Below are positions 53,728 to 63,990 of a stretch of 64,000 nt of DNA, piece by piece; positions within the stretch are counted from its first letter, which is position 1; each line of letters starts with the position of its first letter. Under the pieces are notes generated by a model. That model searched no databases and was not told where the DNA came from. It saw only the letters and a program-made list of their open reading frames with translations. Source of the stretch: Proteiniborus ethanoligenes (GTDB lineage: Bacteria; Bacillota; Clostridia; Tissierellales; Proteiniboraceae). The stretch is from NCBI RefSeq assembly GCF_900107485.1, contig NZ_FNQE01000015.1:1-64000 (forward strand). The letters are read 5' to 3'. Both the position numbers and the translations under genes were made by a program.

Positions 53728-54825
53728 ATGGATAACAGAGAGGTATTAATATGGCTTGCAAGCATAGAGGGAATAAACAATAGAATCATAGAAATCTTAG
53801 AAAATAAATTTGAACAAATGTCCTATGTTTGGTATGCAGATGCAAAAGAAATACTAATGCTAAGTGAAATAAATGATAAAATTAAAAACCAGATTATAAA
53901 GCATAGAAATAATCTATATTACGAAAGTCTTTTAAAAAAGATATATAGTAGCAATGTAAAGGTAATAACATACTATGATGATGATTATCCAAGCAAGCTT
54001 TTGCACATCAATGGGTACCCTAAAGTACTATACTTAAAAGGCAATCTACTCCCAGAAGACCATATTTCTATAGCCATTGTTGGCTCTAGGAAATCTACAG
54101 CATATGGAAGATTAGTAGCAGAAAAGATTTCATCTGAGTTAAGTCAGTTAGGAGTTACATTAGTAAGTGGCATGGCCAAAGGCATAGACACTCAAGTTCA
54201 CCAAAGTGCTTTAAATAATAACACCCGTACTATTGCAGTTTTAGGAAGTGGAGTAGATGTAGTTTATCCAAGTTCTAATAGAGAATTATACTATAAAATC
54301 CAAGAAAATGGATGTGTAATTTCAGAATTTCCCTTAGGTACACAGCCTTTTTCATACAACTTTCCTCAGAGGAATAGAATTATTAGCGGGCTTTCCTTAG
54401 GAGTAGTAGTAATAGAAGCCACTGAAAAAAGTGGCTCATTAATAACTGCACATCATGCAACTGAACAGGGTAGGGATGTTTTTGCTGTACCAGGAAATAT
54501 AAACAGCTTATATAGCAGAGGTACAAATCTACTTATTAAAGATGGTGCAAAGCTAGTAATGTCAGTTGAGGACATAATAGATGAAGTTCCTGAGCTGAAT
54601 GATAAATATTTAAAGACAAATAATAAGAAGGAAAGATTAGATTATTCTCAATTTAGCGATGCAGAAAGAAATGTAATAGAATGCTTAATAGAAAACCCTA
54701 TACATTGCGATTTAATATCTTATAGAACAGGTATAGGAATTATTGAACTTAATGGCATACTTACAATACTTGAAATGAAAGGAATTATCAGACAGCTACC
54801 AGGAAGAGTTTATGCAATTATGTAG
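53728..54825 (+). CDS. dprA: DNA processing protein DprA
   Basis: The 365-residue protein binds incoming single-stranded DNA and loads RecA. An N-terminal SAM-like helical part precedes the Rossmann fold with GSRKSTAYGR, SGMAKGIDTQVHQSAL, GSGVDVVYPSSN and FPQRNRIISGLS. A C-terminal winged-helix part follows. ATG at 53728 fits AAGGGTGA; GTG at 53719 is part of it. The comM-dprA-topA-codY order is common in clostridia. Confidence 0.95.
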   Translation: MDNREVLIWLASIEGINNRIIEILENKFEQMSYVWYADAKEILMLSEINDKIKNQIIKHRNNLYYESLLKKIYSSNVKVITYYDDDYPSKLLHINGYPKVLYLKGNLLPEDHISIAIVGSRKSTAYGRLVAEKISSELSQLGVTLVSGMAKGIDTQVHQSALNNNTRTIAVLGSGVDVVYPSSNRELYYKIQENGCVISEFPLGTQPFSYNFPQRNRIISGLSLGVVVIEATEKSGSLITAHHATEQGRDVFAVPGNINSLYSRGTNLLIKDGAKLVMSVEDIIDEVPELNDKYLKTNNKKERLDYSQFSDAERNVIECLIENPIHCDLISYRTGIGIIELNGILTILEMKGIIRQLPGRVYAIM

Positions 54826-54830
54826 AGTAG

Positions 54831-54860
54831 TTGTACATCTAGCATCATTTTTGATATAAT
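54831..54860 (+). promoter_or_regulatory. Promoter for topA
   Basis: TTGTAC (54831-54836) and a consensus TATAAT (54855-54860) are separated by 18 bases. Confidence 0.65.
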
Positions 54861-54892
54861 AACAGTCATTATGATATTCGGAGGTGGAAATA

Positions 54893-56977
54893 TTGGCAAA
54901 GGATTTAGTTATAGTTGAATCGCCTGCAAAAGCTAAGACAATATCAAAGTTTTTAGGAAAAAATTATGAGGTTAAAGCTTCAGTTGGTCATATTAGAGAT
55001 TTACCCAAAAGTAAATTGGGAATAGATATAGATAATAATTTTGAGCCACAATATATTACAATAAGAGGTAAGGGACCATTAATAAAGGAATTAAAAAGTG
55101 AAGCCAAAAAAGCTAAAAGAATATTTTTAGCTACGGACCCTGATAGAGAAGGAGAAGCTATATCTTGGCATTTATCAAATATTTTAGAATTAGATGAAAC
55201 ACAGAAAAATAGAATAGAATTCCATGAAATAACAAAAAACGCAATACAAAATGCTATAAAAAAACCAAGAGCAATTAACAAATCTTTAGTAGACGCGCAA
55301 CAAGCTAGAAGAGTATTAGATAGACTTGTAGGTTATAAAATTAGTCCTCTATTATGGAAAAAGGTTAGAAAGGGATTAAGTGCAGGGAGAGTGCAATCAG
55401 TAGCTACAAAGCTTATCTGTGACCGTGAAAAAGAAATAGAGAATTTTATCCCAAAAGAATATTGGTCTATAGATGCCATATTAATGAAAAACAAAAGCGA
55501 ATTTAGGGCTAATTTTTATGGAATAAAAAACGGTGAAGATGACGAGAAAATAGAACTTAATACAAAAGAACAAGTGGATGAAATAATTTCATCCATTAAA
55601 GATGAAAAATACATTGTAGAAGAAATAAAAAAGGGAAAGAAAAACAGGAATCCTCATCCTCCCTTTACTACTAGTAGCCTACAACAAGAAGCATCTAGAC
55701 GTATTGGGTTTTCAACTAAAAAAACTATGATGATTGCACAACAGTTATATGAAGGAGTTGACATAAAGGGAGAAGGAACTGTGGGACTTGTATCATATAT
55801 AAGAACAGATTCCACAAGAATTTCTGAAGAAGCAACAAATAGTGTTAATGAATTTATAAAAAGTGAATTTGGAGAAAGTTATTTAAAGAGTCCAAACCGT
55901 AATAAACCAACTAATAAAAAAGAAGCACAGGATGCACACGAAGCCATTAGACCTACATCAGTACTAAGAACTCCTGCTATGGTTAAGGAGTCTTTAAAAA
56001 AGGATCAATATAAACTATATCAGCTTATTTGGGAACGTTTTGTAGCTAGCCAAATGGAATCAGCTTTATATGAAACACTGTCAGTAAAAATTAATGTTAA
56101 TAATCATATTTTTAGAGCTACAGGTTCAAAAATTGTATTTGATGGATTTTTAAAAATATATAACACTGCAGAAAATGAAAAAGATGTTATATTACCAGAT
56201 ATAAAAGTAGGAGAAGTTCTCGAACTTAGTAGCTTAGACCCTCAACAGCATTTTACTCAGCCGCCTTCAAGATATACAGAAGCTTCTTTGGTTAAGACCT
56301 TAGAAGAACTAGGCATTGGAAGACCAAGTACTTATGCACCTACTATAAGCACTATAATAAGCAGAGGATATGTAATTATTGAAAAAAGATCTTTTAAGCC
56401 TACTGAGCTAGGAATTATAGTAACAGAATTACTCAAAGAGTATTTTGCAGGCATTGTAAATGAAGAGTTTACTGCTGAAATGGAAGAGCAGCTGGATAAA
56501 ATTGAAGAAGAAAATATTGATTGGAAGAAAGTAATAGAGTATTTTTATAAAGATTTTTCTAAGGAGTTAGAAATTGCAGAAAAAGAAATAAGTAAAATAG
56601 AAATACAAGATGAAGAGACAGATATTAAATGTGATAAATGTGGTAGGAATATGGTAATAAAAATAGGAAGATACGGGAAATTTTTAGCATGTCCAGGATA
56701 TCCAGAGTGCAAAAACACTAAGCCTATTACAGAGGAAATAGGTGTTAAGTGTCCTGAATGTGGTGGAGAAATCATTGAAAGAAAATCTAAAAGAGGCAGA
56801 AAATTTTATGGCTGTAGTAATTATCCTGATTGTACCTTTGTTTCATGGGATAAGCCCTCCCAAGAACGTTGTCCTAAATGTAACAATATATTAGTTGAAA
56901 AAAAATCAAGAAAAGGTACTGAAAAAAAATGTTTAAATGATAAATGTGATTATGTCTCAAAAGAAAAAGATGAGTAG
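54893..56977 (+). CDS. topA: DNA topoisomerase I
   Basis: The 694-residue type IA enzyme relaxes negative supercoils. It starts MAKDLVIVESPAKAKTI with Glu9, has the Toprim TDPDREGE (81-88), active-site Tyr302 in VSYIRTDST and three C-terminal zinc motifs (CDKCG to CPGYPEC, CPECGG to CSNYPDC, CPKC to CLNDKC). TTG at 54893 follows CGGAGGTGG; GTG at 54884 lies in that site. Confidence 0.96.
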   Translation: MAKDLVIVESPAKAKTISKFLGKNYEVKASVGHIRDLPKSKLGIDIDNNFEPQYITIRGKGPLIKELKSEAKKAKRIFLATDPDREGEAISWHLSNILELDETQKNRIEFHEITKNAIQNAIKKPRAINKSLVDAQQARRVLDRLVGYKISPLLWKKVRKGLSAGRVQSVATKLICDREKEIENFIPKEYWSIDAILMKNKSEFRANFYGIKNGEDDEKIELNTKEQVDEIISSIKDEKYIVEEIKKGKKNRNPHPPFTTSSLQQEASRRIGFSTKKTMMIAQQLYEGVDIKGEGTVGLVSYIRTDSTRISEEATNSVNEFIKSEFGESYLKSPNRNKPTNKKEAQDAHEAIRPTSVLRTPAMVKESLKKDQYKLYQLIWERFVASQMESALYETLSVKINVNNHIFRATGSKIVFDGFLKIYNTAENEKDVILPDIKVGEVLELSSLDPQQHFTQPPSRYTEASLVKTLEELGIGRPSTYAPTISTIISRGYVIIEKRSFKPTELGIIVTELLKEYFAGIVNEEFTAEMEEQLDKIEEENIDWKKVIEYFYKDFSKELEIAEKEISKIEIQDEETDIKCDKCGRNMVIKIGRYGKFLACPGYPECKNTKPITEEIGVKCPECGGEIIERKSKRGRKFYGCSNYPDCTFVSWDKPSQERCPKCNNILVEKKSRKGTEKKCLNDKCDYVSKEKDE

Positions 56978-57107
56978 AAAAAAATGTTAAAATCATTTTG
57001 TTGAAATATTTCGAAAAATATGATAATGTTTTTTTGCTGTGTAAAAAGACAGGGATTAAAAATTTGCACCATTTAGAATATAATCAAATATTAAAAGGAG
57101 GATTTTT

Positions 57108-57893
57108 ATGGCAGAAAGCTTGTTACAGAAGACAAGAAGATTAAATAAAATTTTGCAAAACACAGGTTCTAAACCTGTTTCGTTTACTGAATTAAGTAAT
57201 GTATTATCAGATATTTTAGATGCAAATGTTTATATTGCAAGCAGAAAAGGTAGAGTTTTAGGATTTGCCTTACATGAAGGCTTTGAGTGTAGCATTTTGC
57301 ATACTGAAGTAGTAGAAGAAAAACGATTCCCAGAAGAATATAATAATGAACTACTGAAAATAACAGAAACAAACGAGAATATTAAAGAGATATCTGAATG
57401 CGTATTTGATCAAATCTCAAAATGTGATTATCCTGAAAAAATAGCCACGGTTATACCTTTAATAAGTGGTGGTACAAGATTAGGAACTTTAGTGTTGGCA
57501 AGGTTTGGAAGACTGTTCACAGAAGACGATTTAGTACTATCTGAATACAGTGCTACTATTGTTGGGATGGAAATTCTCAGATCAAAAAATGAAGAAATTG
57601 AAGAAGAGGCAAGAAAAAAAGCAGTTGTTCAGATGGCTATAGGGACTCTTTCCTACTCAGAATTAGAAGCAATAGAGCATATATTTAATGAATTAGATGG
57701 AAGCGAAGGACTCCTAGTTGCGAGTAAAATAGCAGATAGAGTAGGCATAACTAGATCTGTTATTGTAAATGCGTTAAGGAAATTTGAAAGTGCAGGAGTT
57801 ATTGAGTCTAGATCTTTAGGTATGAAGGGAACGCATATTAAGATTTTAAACGATTACCTTTTAAAAGAATTAAAAAAATTAAAAGAAAGTTGA
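57108..57893 (+). CDS. codY: GTP and branched-chain amino-acid sensing regulator CodY
   Basis: The 261-residue global repressor has an N-terminal GAF domain (about 1-155) that binds branched-chain amino acids and a C-terminal winged helix with [22 protein letters not shown] in part. It links nutrient status to metabolism, motility and sporulation. AAGGAGG precedes the ATG. Its position directly upstream of the flagellar operon matches B. subtilis. A partly matching CodY-like palindrome lies near 57004-57020, too weak to claim. Confidence 0.96.
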   Translation: MAESLLQKTRRLNKILQNTGSKPVSFTELSNVLSDILDANVYIASRKGRVLGFALHEGFECSILHTEVVEEKRFPEEYNNELLKITETNENIKEISECVFDQISKCDYPEKIATVIPLISGGTRLGTLVLARFGRLFTEDDLVLSEYSATIVGMEILRSKNEEIEEEARKKAVVQMAIGTLSYSELEAIEHIFNELDGSEGLLVASKIADRVGITRSVIVNALRKFESAGVIESRSLGMKGTHIKILNDYLLKELKKLKES

Positions 57894-57916
57894 TAGTTTG
57901 ACTATCGGCTTTTTTA
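57888..57916 (+). terminator. Terminator after codY
   Basis: AGTTGATAGT (57888-57897) pairs with ACTATCGGCT (57901-57910) including two G-U pairs, with loop TTG, then TTTTTT. It overlaps the codY stop and separates it from flgB. Confidence 0.85.
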
Positions 57917-58172
57917 TTTTCAGTTATAATAAATTTTACTGATGAAAGTAATACAAAACCATTATTTTCTGGGTCTTATGAACTATATAATAAAAAACGA
58001 TAAATATTTACAAGATATTGAAGGAAAAGTGAAAATATAATAGAATAAATATATATTGTGTTTAAAAATAGCATAAAAACAAATTTATGTGGTATATGTA
58101 TTATAATATGCAGTTTTCGTTAGAAAAAGCTTAATTTATGTAAATACATTATCATAAAAGGGTGGTATATTT

Positions 58173-58577
58173 ATGGTAAATAGAATTTTTAGTACAACAG
58201 ATTTTTTTAAAAAAGCACTCGATGGCTCTGCACTAAGACACAATGCTATATCTAATAATATTGCAAATGTAAATACGCCAGGATATAAAAGGGTTACAGT
58301 TGAGTTTGAAGATTTGTTAAAAAATGAATTAGAAAAAAATAGGATTAGGCTTTCAACTACTCATAGCAAACATATTGGAGGATATACAAGTGCTAGTATA
58401 GGATCAGTGGTTAAAGAACATAAGAATTATTCAACAAGAAGAGATAAAAATAGCGTTAATATCGATATTGAAGTTGCTGAAAGAGCTAAGAATGAAATTT
58501 ATTATAATGCTATTAGCAGACAATTATCCAGACAGTTTGAGGCTATTAGTTCGGTAATTAATGAAGGAGGTAGATAA
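58173..58577 (+). CDS. flgB: Flagellar basal-body rod protein FlgB
   Basis: The 134-residue proximal rod protein has the ALRHNAISNNIANVNTPGYKR motif shared by rod and hook proteins and the C-terminal YYNAISRQLSRQFEAI helix. It is exported without a cleaved signal by the flagellar type III system. It starts the operon. The 279-base gap upstream has a TATAAT at 58102-58107 but no confident -35 and no sigma-D-type sequence that I can see. Confidence 0.95.
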   Translation: MVNRIFSTTDFFKKALDGSALRHNAISNNIANVNTPGYKRVTVEFEDLLKNELEKNRIRLSTTHSKHIGGYTSASIGSVVKEHKNYSTRRDKNSVNIDIEVAERAKNEIYYNAISRQLSRQFEAISSVINEGGR

Positions 58578-58579
58578 AC

Positions 58580-59020
58580 TTGAAGATGTTTAATTCTATA
58601 GACATTAGTGCAACTGGGATGACAGCAGAAAGGACTAGAATGGATATCATATCAAAAAATATTGCTAATGCAAGTACTACGAGAACTAGCAGTGGGACAC
58701 CATATAGAAGGCAAATGGTTGTTTTTAAAGAAAATGGGACTACACCTTTTTCATATTATTTATCTAAATCTTCAAATGAACTTTTAAAAAACAAAGGCGT
58801 GAAAATTAGTGCCATAGTAGAAGATAAAACACCCTTTAAACAAGTATATGAGCCAGGACATCCTGATGCAAATGAAAATGGATACATACAAATGCCAAAT
58901 GTGGATATTACAACGGAAATGGTAGATATGATTTCTGCAACTAGGGCTTATGAAGCTAATATGAGTGCTATTAACTCAGCTAAAAACATGGCCTTGAAAG
59001 CTTTAGAAATAGGACGTTAG
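58580..59020 (+). CDS. flgC: Flagellar basal-body rod protein FlgC
   Basis: The 146-residue rod protein has the N-terminal ISATGMTAERTRMDIISKNIANAST motif in part and the C-terminal VDITTEMVDMISATRAYEANMSAINSAK in part. TTG at 58580 is 9 bases after GGAGG and is preferred; an ATG at 58586 is possible. It lies 2 bases after flgB. Confidence 0.95.
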   Translation: MKMFNSIDISATGMTAERTRMDIISKNIANASTTRTSSGTPYRRQMVVFKENGTTPFSYYLSKSSNELLKNKGVKISAIVEDKTPFKQVYEPGHPDANENGYIQMPNVDITTEMVDMISATRAYEANMSAINSAKNMALKALEIGR

Positions 59021-59032
59021 TGGGGGGAAGTC

Positions 59033-59332
59033 ATGAGAATAGAGAATTTAAGTAAGCCTTTAGAGATAAAAGGCAGCATCAATAAAAATCAAATGGACAA
59101 CCTAGATATGAAAACCTCATTTAATGATTTATTAAAAAATGCTTTAAATGAGGTTAATAAATTACAAACAGAAGCAGATGACCACAACAAACTATTGGCT
59201 ATTGGGCAAGTAGATAACATTCATGATGTTACAATAGCATCAGAGAAAGCAAAAATTGCACTTCAAATGACTCTTGCCATTAGAAATAAAGTAGTTGATG
59301 CATATAAAGAGATAATGAGAATGCAAGTTTAA
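59033..59332 (+). CDS. fliE: Flagellar hook-basal body protein FliE
   Basis: The 99-residue protein joins the MS ring to the rod. It has the family's DVTIASEKAKIALQMTLAIRNKVV stretch in part and the C-terminal YKEIMRMQV end. A GGGGGGAAG-type site lies before the ATG. Short length and position between flgC and fliF are typical. Confidence 0.95.
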   Translation: MRIENLSKPLEIKGSINKNQMDNLDMKTSFNDLLKNALNEVNKLQTEADDHNKLLAIGQVDNIHDVTIASEKAKIALQMTLAIRNKVVDAYKEIMRMQV

Positions 59333-59362
59333 TTTTTATGCAGTAAGAAATGAGGTGATAGG

Positions 59363-60895
59363 GTGGGGGAACTAATACAGCAAATGAGAAGGCAGTTGAA
59401 CGAGTTTTGGAAAAACCTAGAAAAAGGTAAAAAAATTAAACTTGTTATTGGTATCTTAATTTTATTAATATCTTTAACGTTGATGATATTTTTCTTAACA
59501 AGGACTAAGTATGAAGTTCTATTTAGCGGATTAACTTCAAAGGATGCAGCGCTAGTTACAAAAAAGCTTGATGATATGAATGTGAAATGGAAAGATGAAT
59601 ATAATGGAACTACTATACTAGTACCTAAGAATGATAAAAATAGATTAAAAATGGAACTAATTAGAGAAGGCATTCCCAGAGGCAGATATAGCCGAGAAGA
59701 TGCTTTTAATGATTCAAGTTGGACTATGACTGAATATGACAAAAAGCAAAGAGCAAGTTATGCTCTTGAAAATGATTTAGCCAACGACATAGAAAAAATT
59801 GAAGGTATCGAAGAAGCATCTGTTTTTTTAAATTTACCAGAAAACACTAGCTATGTTTTAAATAATAACGAAGAACCTTCTGCTTCCGTATTTATTATTC
59901 TGTCAGTAGGAAGGACATTATCTTCAATACAAGTTCAAGGTATACAAGATTATGTAGCTAGTGCCGTAGGCATGAACCCAGATAATGTTTCTGTTATTGA
60001 CGATACAGGAAGAGTGTTAACCATATCAACTGAAAACAAAGAAAACTTCGATTTAACAGAACAGCTTAATCTTCAACAAGGCTTACAGGAAAGGATTAAT
60101 AAAAGCATAAGAAGTTTTCTGGAAAGTGTTTTTGGGTATGGAAATGTAGTTGTAAGAGCGGGAGTAAAGATGAATTTTGATAGTGAATTGAGAAGCGAGA
60201 TAGAATTTAAGCCCCCAATTCAAGACATGGAAGAAGGATTAGTTCGTAGTATGGAAAAAATAGAGGAACACATGGAAAACATGTTTACTGGTGGCGTTCC
60301 TGGTGTTGACTCAAATGTTGAAGATGTAACTGATTATGTTCAACAAGAGGGTGAAAGCTCTAGGTATGACAAAGCCAGTGAAACAATAAACTATGAGCTA
60401 AATGAAATAAATAAACAAATCAAGAAAGCACCAGGTCAAGTTGAATCTGTAACTGTTGCAATAATTTTAGATAAAAATTCGTTACCAGAAGGGGAATTAA
60501 CAGATGATTTAAGAGCAGAAATATCTAGCCTTATATATGCTGCTACAGGTCTTGATACGAAACAAGTAGAAATTAGTGCTTTACCATTTATAGAACAAAT
60601 AGATCAATATGGACCTACAGAAGATATAAGAGCTAAATTCCCAGCTTGGCTTATAGCACTTATAGCTATAGGGGTTATTTCTGTTGCATCAATTATTATT
60701 GTAATGTTTAGAAGAAAAGAAAGAGATATAGATATAAATGAAATGATTGAACAAAAAGCAAGTGAAATGTCAGTTATAGAAGATATTGATTTTGACTCGG
60801 AAAAATCTAAAGTAAAAGAGCAAATAAATAATTTTGTTGACAAAAAGCCTGAGGCAGTTGCACAATTATTAAGAACTTGGCTGAATGAAGAGTAG
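59363..60895 (+). CDS. fliF: Flagellar MS-ring protein FliF
   Basis: The 510-residue membrane ring protein has a transmembrane helix near residues 25-46 (IKLVIGILILLISLTLMIFF), the periplasmic ring-building motifs (FSGL, SYALENDLANDIEKIEGI, ASVFLNLPE), a flexible acidic loop and a second membrane helix near 430-450. The C-terminal tail binds FliG. GTG at 59363 follows TGAGGTGA with good spacing. Confidence 0.95.
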   Translation: MGELIQQMRRQLNEFWKNLEKGKKIKLVIGILILLISLTLMIFFLTRTKYEVLFSGLTSKDAALVTKKLDDMNVKWKDEYNGTTILVPKNDKNRLKMELIREGIPRGRYSREDAFNDSSWTMTEYDKKQRASYALENDLANDIEKIEGIEEASVFLNLPENTSYVLNNNEEPSASVFIILSVGRTLSSIQVQGIQDYVASAVGMNPDNVSVIDDTGRVLTISTENKENFDLTEQLNLQQGLQERINKSIRSFLESVFGYGNVVVRAGVKMNFDSELRSEIEFKPPIQDMEEGLVRSMEKIEEHMENMFTGGVPGVDSNVEDVTDYVQQEGESSRYDKASETINYELNEINKQIKKAPGQVESVTVAIILDKNSLPEGELTDDLRAEISSLIYAATGLDTKQVEISALPFIEQIDQYGPTEDIRAKFPAWLIALIAIGVISVASIIIVMFRRKERDIDINEMIEQKASEMSVIEDIDFDSEKSKVKEQINNFVDKKPEAVAQLLRTWLNEE

Positions 60896-60905
60896 AGGTG
60901 AAGCT

Positions 60906-61913
60906 ATGTCTAGAAAACAATCTATGAAGGGGAAAGAAAAGGCAGCAATACTGTTAATAACGCTTGGTCCGCAAAAATCTGCAGATATTTTCAAGCATTT
61001 GAGCGATGAAGAAATCGAGGAGTTAACCCTTGAAATAGCAAACATGAGAATTGTTTCACCTGAAGAAAAAGAAAATGTTCTGGATAGCTTTTACCAGCTG
61101 TGCTTAGCTCAAGAATATATATCTGAAGGTGGCATTAATTATGCTAAGGATGTTCTAGAAAGAGCACTAGGCTCTCAAAAAGCAGTAGAAATAATTAATA
61201 GGTTGACTGCATCTCTTCAGGTTAGACCTTTTGAGTTTGTTAGAAAAGCAGATCCTAACCAAATACTTAACTATATACAGAATGAACATCCTCAAACCAT
61301 TGCTTTAATTCTTGCATATTTAAGATCAAGTCAATCTGCACAGATATTAGCAAAGCTACCTGCGGATAAACAAGCGGAGGTTGCAAGAAGAATAGCAATA
61401 ATGGACAGAACATCACCTGAGGTAATAAAAGAAATTGAAAGAGTTATAGAAAGTAAATTCTCTACATTGGTTTCTCAAGACTATACTACAGCTGGAGGAA
61501 TATCTACAATTGTATCTATACTTAATTCTGTTGACAGAGGAACAGAGAAATTTATTATGGAAGAGCTTGAGGTCAAGGATGCGGAGCTATCTGAAGAAAT
61601 CAGAAAGAGAATGTTTGTATTTGAAGATATTGTTACATTAGATAGTAGATCTATTCAAAGATTTGTTCGTGAAATTGATAATAGCAGGTGGGCTGTTGCA
61701 CTTAAAGGAGCAAGCGAAGAAGTTAAAGATGTTATCTTCAACAATATGTCTAAACGTTTAGTAGAAATGATTAAGGAAGACATGGAATTTATGGGACCTG
61801 TTAGACTTAAAGATATTGAGGAAGCTCAGCAAAATATAGTTAATGTCATTAGAAAACTAGAAGAAGAAGGAGAAATAGTTACACCAAGGGGAGGAGATGA
61901 AGTAGTTGTCTAA
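60906..61913 (+). CDS. fliG: Flagellar motor switch protein FliG
   Basis: The 335-residue switch protein transmits torque and sets rotation direction. It has GKEKAAILLITLGPQKSADIFKHL in part, EHPQTIALILAYL and the C-terminal charged torque helix RSIQRFVREIDN. ATG at 60906 is chosen because AGAGGTGAA precedes it; ATG at 60885 would overlap fliF and lacks a site. Confidence 0.95.
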   Translation: MSRKQSMKGKEKAAILLITLGPQKSADIFKHLSDEEIEELTLEIANMRIVSPEEKENVLDSFYQLCLAQEYISEGGINYAKDVLERALGSQKAVEIINRLTASLQVRPFEFVRKADPNQILNYIQNEHPQTIALILAYLRSSQSAQILAKLPADKQAEVARRIAIMDRTSPEVIKEIERVIESKFSTLVSQDYTTAGGISTIVSILNSVDRGTEKFIMEELEVKDAELSEEIRKRMFVFEDIVTLDSRSIQRFVREIDNSRWAVALKGASEEVKDVIFNNMSKRLVEMIKEDMEFMGPVRLKDIEEAQQNIVNVIRKLEEEGEIVTPRGGDEVVV

Positions 61914-62637
61914 TATTTTTAAGTCCTCTCAAATAAGGATTATTAATACGCCTTCGATAAAGCATCCACAAGGTGATGAACTACAAGTAAATATTAAAGA
62001 TAAACTAGCTGAAGCAGAAAAAATTGCAGATGACATTATTTCTAAAGCAAAAAATGAAGCAGAAGAAATAATTTTAAACGCAAGAAGAGATAGTGAAAAA
62101 GTCCTTGAAGAAACCCATTCTCAAGCGAAAAGCATATATGATGCAGCTAGAGACGAGGGATTTAATCAAGGATATGAAAAGGGCTATATTGAGGGGAAAG
62201 AAATATCTGATGCAATGATTGAAGAAGCTAACGAGATTAAAAAAAATTACTTAAAAGAAAGAGAATTAGCTCTTTCAAGTATTGAAAATGATGTTATATA
62301 TATGGTAATTTCATTATGTGAAAACATAATAAATCAAAAACTTGAAAATGATAAGGAGGCTATACTTCCTATAATATTGAAGGGAATAAATAGTCTTAAT
62401 GTAAAGGAAAATTTAATCATTAAAGTTTCTAAGGAGGATTATGATATTGTAGAGATGTCTAAACAAAGATTGCTAGCAATGGCAAACTTAATAGAAGATA
62501 TTGAAATACGAATTGATTCTACACTATCAAGAGGAGACTGTATAATAGAAGGTTCAAAAGGGAACGTGGATTCAAGTGTAAATTTGCAAATAGAAGAAAT
62601 GAGAAAAGTTTTAATTACTTTATTAAATAGCGAGTGA
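61906..62637 (+). CDS. fliH: Flagellar assembly protein FliH
   Basis: The 243-residue regulator of the export ATPase is helical and charged, with a long coiled-coil N-terminal half containing A/G-repeats typical of FliH (AEKIADDIISKAKNEAEEI in part, GFNQGYEKGYIEGKE) and a C-terminal globular part. TTG at 61906 overlaps fliG by 8 bases, with GGGGAGGAG upstream. It partners with FliI, encoded next. Confidence 0.92.
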   Translation: MSNIFKSSQIRIINTPSIKHPQGDELQVNIKDKLAEAEKIADDIISKAKNEAEEIILNARRDSEKVLEETHSQAKSIYDAARDEGFNQGYEKGYIEGKEISDAMIEEANEIKKNYLKERELALSSIENDVIYMVISLCENIINQKLENDKEAILPIILKGINSLNVKENLIIKVSKEDYDIVEMSKQRLLAMANLIEDIEIRIDSTLSRGDCIIEGSKGNVDSSVNLQIEEMRKVLITLLNSE

Positions 62638-62642
62638 TAAAT

Positions 62643-63971
62643 ATGCACAGTATAAGCATTCAAAAATACATAGATTTAATAGATACGGCTGAATTTATAA
62701 AGTATAATGGTGAAATTACAAAAGTAACTGGTTTAACAATTGAATCTAAAGGACCACAGTCTAATATTGGAGAAGTATGCCATATAATTCCTTTCAACTC
62801 AGATGAGCCTATAATGGCAGAAGTTGTAGGCTTTAAAGAAGATAAGATTTTACTAATGCCTTTTGGCAACATGGAGGGAATCGGACCGGGAAGCAAAGTA
62901 ATTGCAAGTGGACACTCTTTACAAGTAAATGTAGGAGAAGAGCTAATCGGAAGAATTCTTGATGGATTAGGGAATCCTATGGATGGCAAAGGTCCTATAT
63001 TCACAATAAAGCAGTATCCTGTTTCTAATATGCCTCCTAATCCACTTGAAAGAAAAAGAATAACTGAAATCATGCCTTTGGGGATAAAATCTATAGATGG
63101 GCTTTTAACATGTGGTACTGGACAAAGAATGGGAATATTTGCTGGTAGTGGAGTAGGAAAAAGTACTTTGATGGGTATGATAGCAAGAAATGCTAAGTCA
63201 GACATAAATGTTATAGGTCTTATAGGTGAAAGGGGTAGGGAAGTAAGAGAATTTATTGAAAACGACTTACAAGAGGAAGGATTAAAAAACTCTGTTGTTG
63301 TTGTAGCTACCTCAGATCAGCCAGCTTTAGTTAGGATGAAAGGTGCACTTTTAACTACAGCAATTGCTGAATATTTCAGAGATAAGGGAAAAAATGTAAT
63401 GATGCTTATGGATTCTCTAACTAGATTTGCTATGGCTCAAAGAGAAATAGGGCTAGCCATAGGAGAGCCACCTGTAACACGTGGGTTTACTCCATCTGTG
63501 TTCTCAGTACTGCCCAAACTGCTAGAAAGAGCCGGAACATCATCTACAGGAAGTATTACTGGACTTTATACTGTCCTTGTTGATGGAGATGATTTGAATG
63601 AACCAATAACAGATACGGTTAGAGGTATACTTGATGGGCATATTGTTTTAGACAGAAAACTGGCTAATCAAAACCATTACCCTGCAATAGATGTACTGCA
63701 AAGCATAAGCAGAGTAATGCCTAATATTTGTTCCAAGGAACATATTTCTATTTCTAATGAAATAAAAGACATATTAGCTACATATAGGGAGTCAGAGGAT
63801 TTAATTAATATTGGAGCATATAAAATAGGTACAAATTCCAAAATTGATAGAGCGATAAGAATTATTGGGCATATAAATGATTATTTAAAGCAAGAGATGA
63901 TGAGTAGTTATTCTTTTGATGAAACGATTAAAATGCTAGAGAATATTTTAGCGATATCTAATGCTAATTAG
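62643..63971 (+). CDS. fliI: Flagellum-specific export ATPase FliI
   Basis: The 442-residue ATPase energises flagellar protein export and resembles the F1 beta subunit. Walker A GSGVGKST is at 168-175, followed by GLIGERGREVREFI, a Walker B MLMDSLTRFAMAQRE and GEPPVTRGFTPSVF. ATG at 62643 seems right, though a GTG at 62634 overlapping the fliH stop is possible; the ribosome-binding site is weak for both. Confidence 0.95.
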   Translation: MHSISIQKYIDLIDTAEFIKYNGEITKVTGLTIESKGPQSNIGEVCHIIPFNSDEPIMAEVVGFKEDKILLMPFGNMEGIGPGSKVIASGHSLQVNVGEELIGRILDGLGNPMDGKGPIFTIKQYPVSNMPPNPLERKRITEIMPLGIKSIDGLLTCGTGQRMGIFAGSGVGKSTLMGMIARNAKSDINVIGLIGERGREVREFIENDLQEEGLKNSVVVVATSDQPALVRMKGALLTTAIAEYFRDKGKNVMMLMDSLTRFAMAQREIGLAIGEPPVTRGFTPSVFSVLPKLLERAGTSSTGSITGLYTVLVDGDDLNEPITDTVRGILDGHIVLDRKLANQNHYPAIDVLQSISRVMPNICSKEHISISNEIKDILATYRESEDLINIGAYKIGTNSKIDRAIRIIGHINDYLKQEMMSSYSFDETIKMLENILAISNAN

Positions 63972-63990
63972 CAGTAAGGGAGTTGATACT

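Noticed and set aside
57001-57020. Palindrome AATATTTCGAAAAATAT upstream of codY as a CodY box
   Set aside because: It matches the AATTTTCWGAAAATT consensus at only about 10 of 15 positions, and AT-rich DNA gives such matches by chance.
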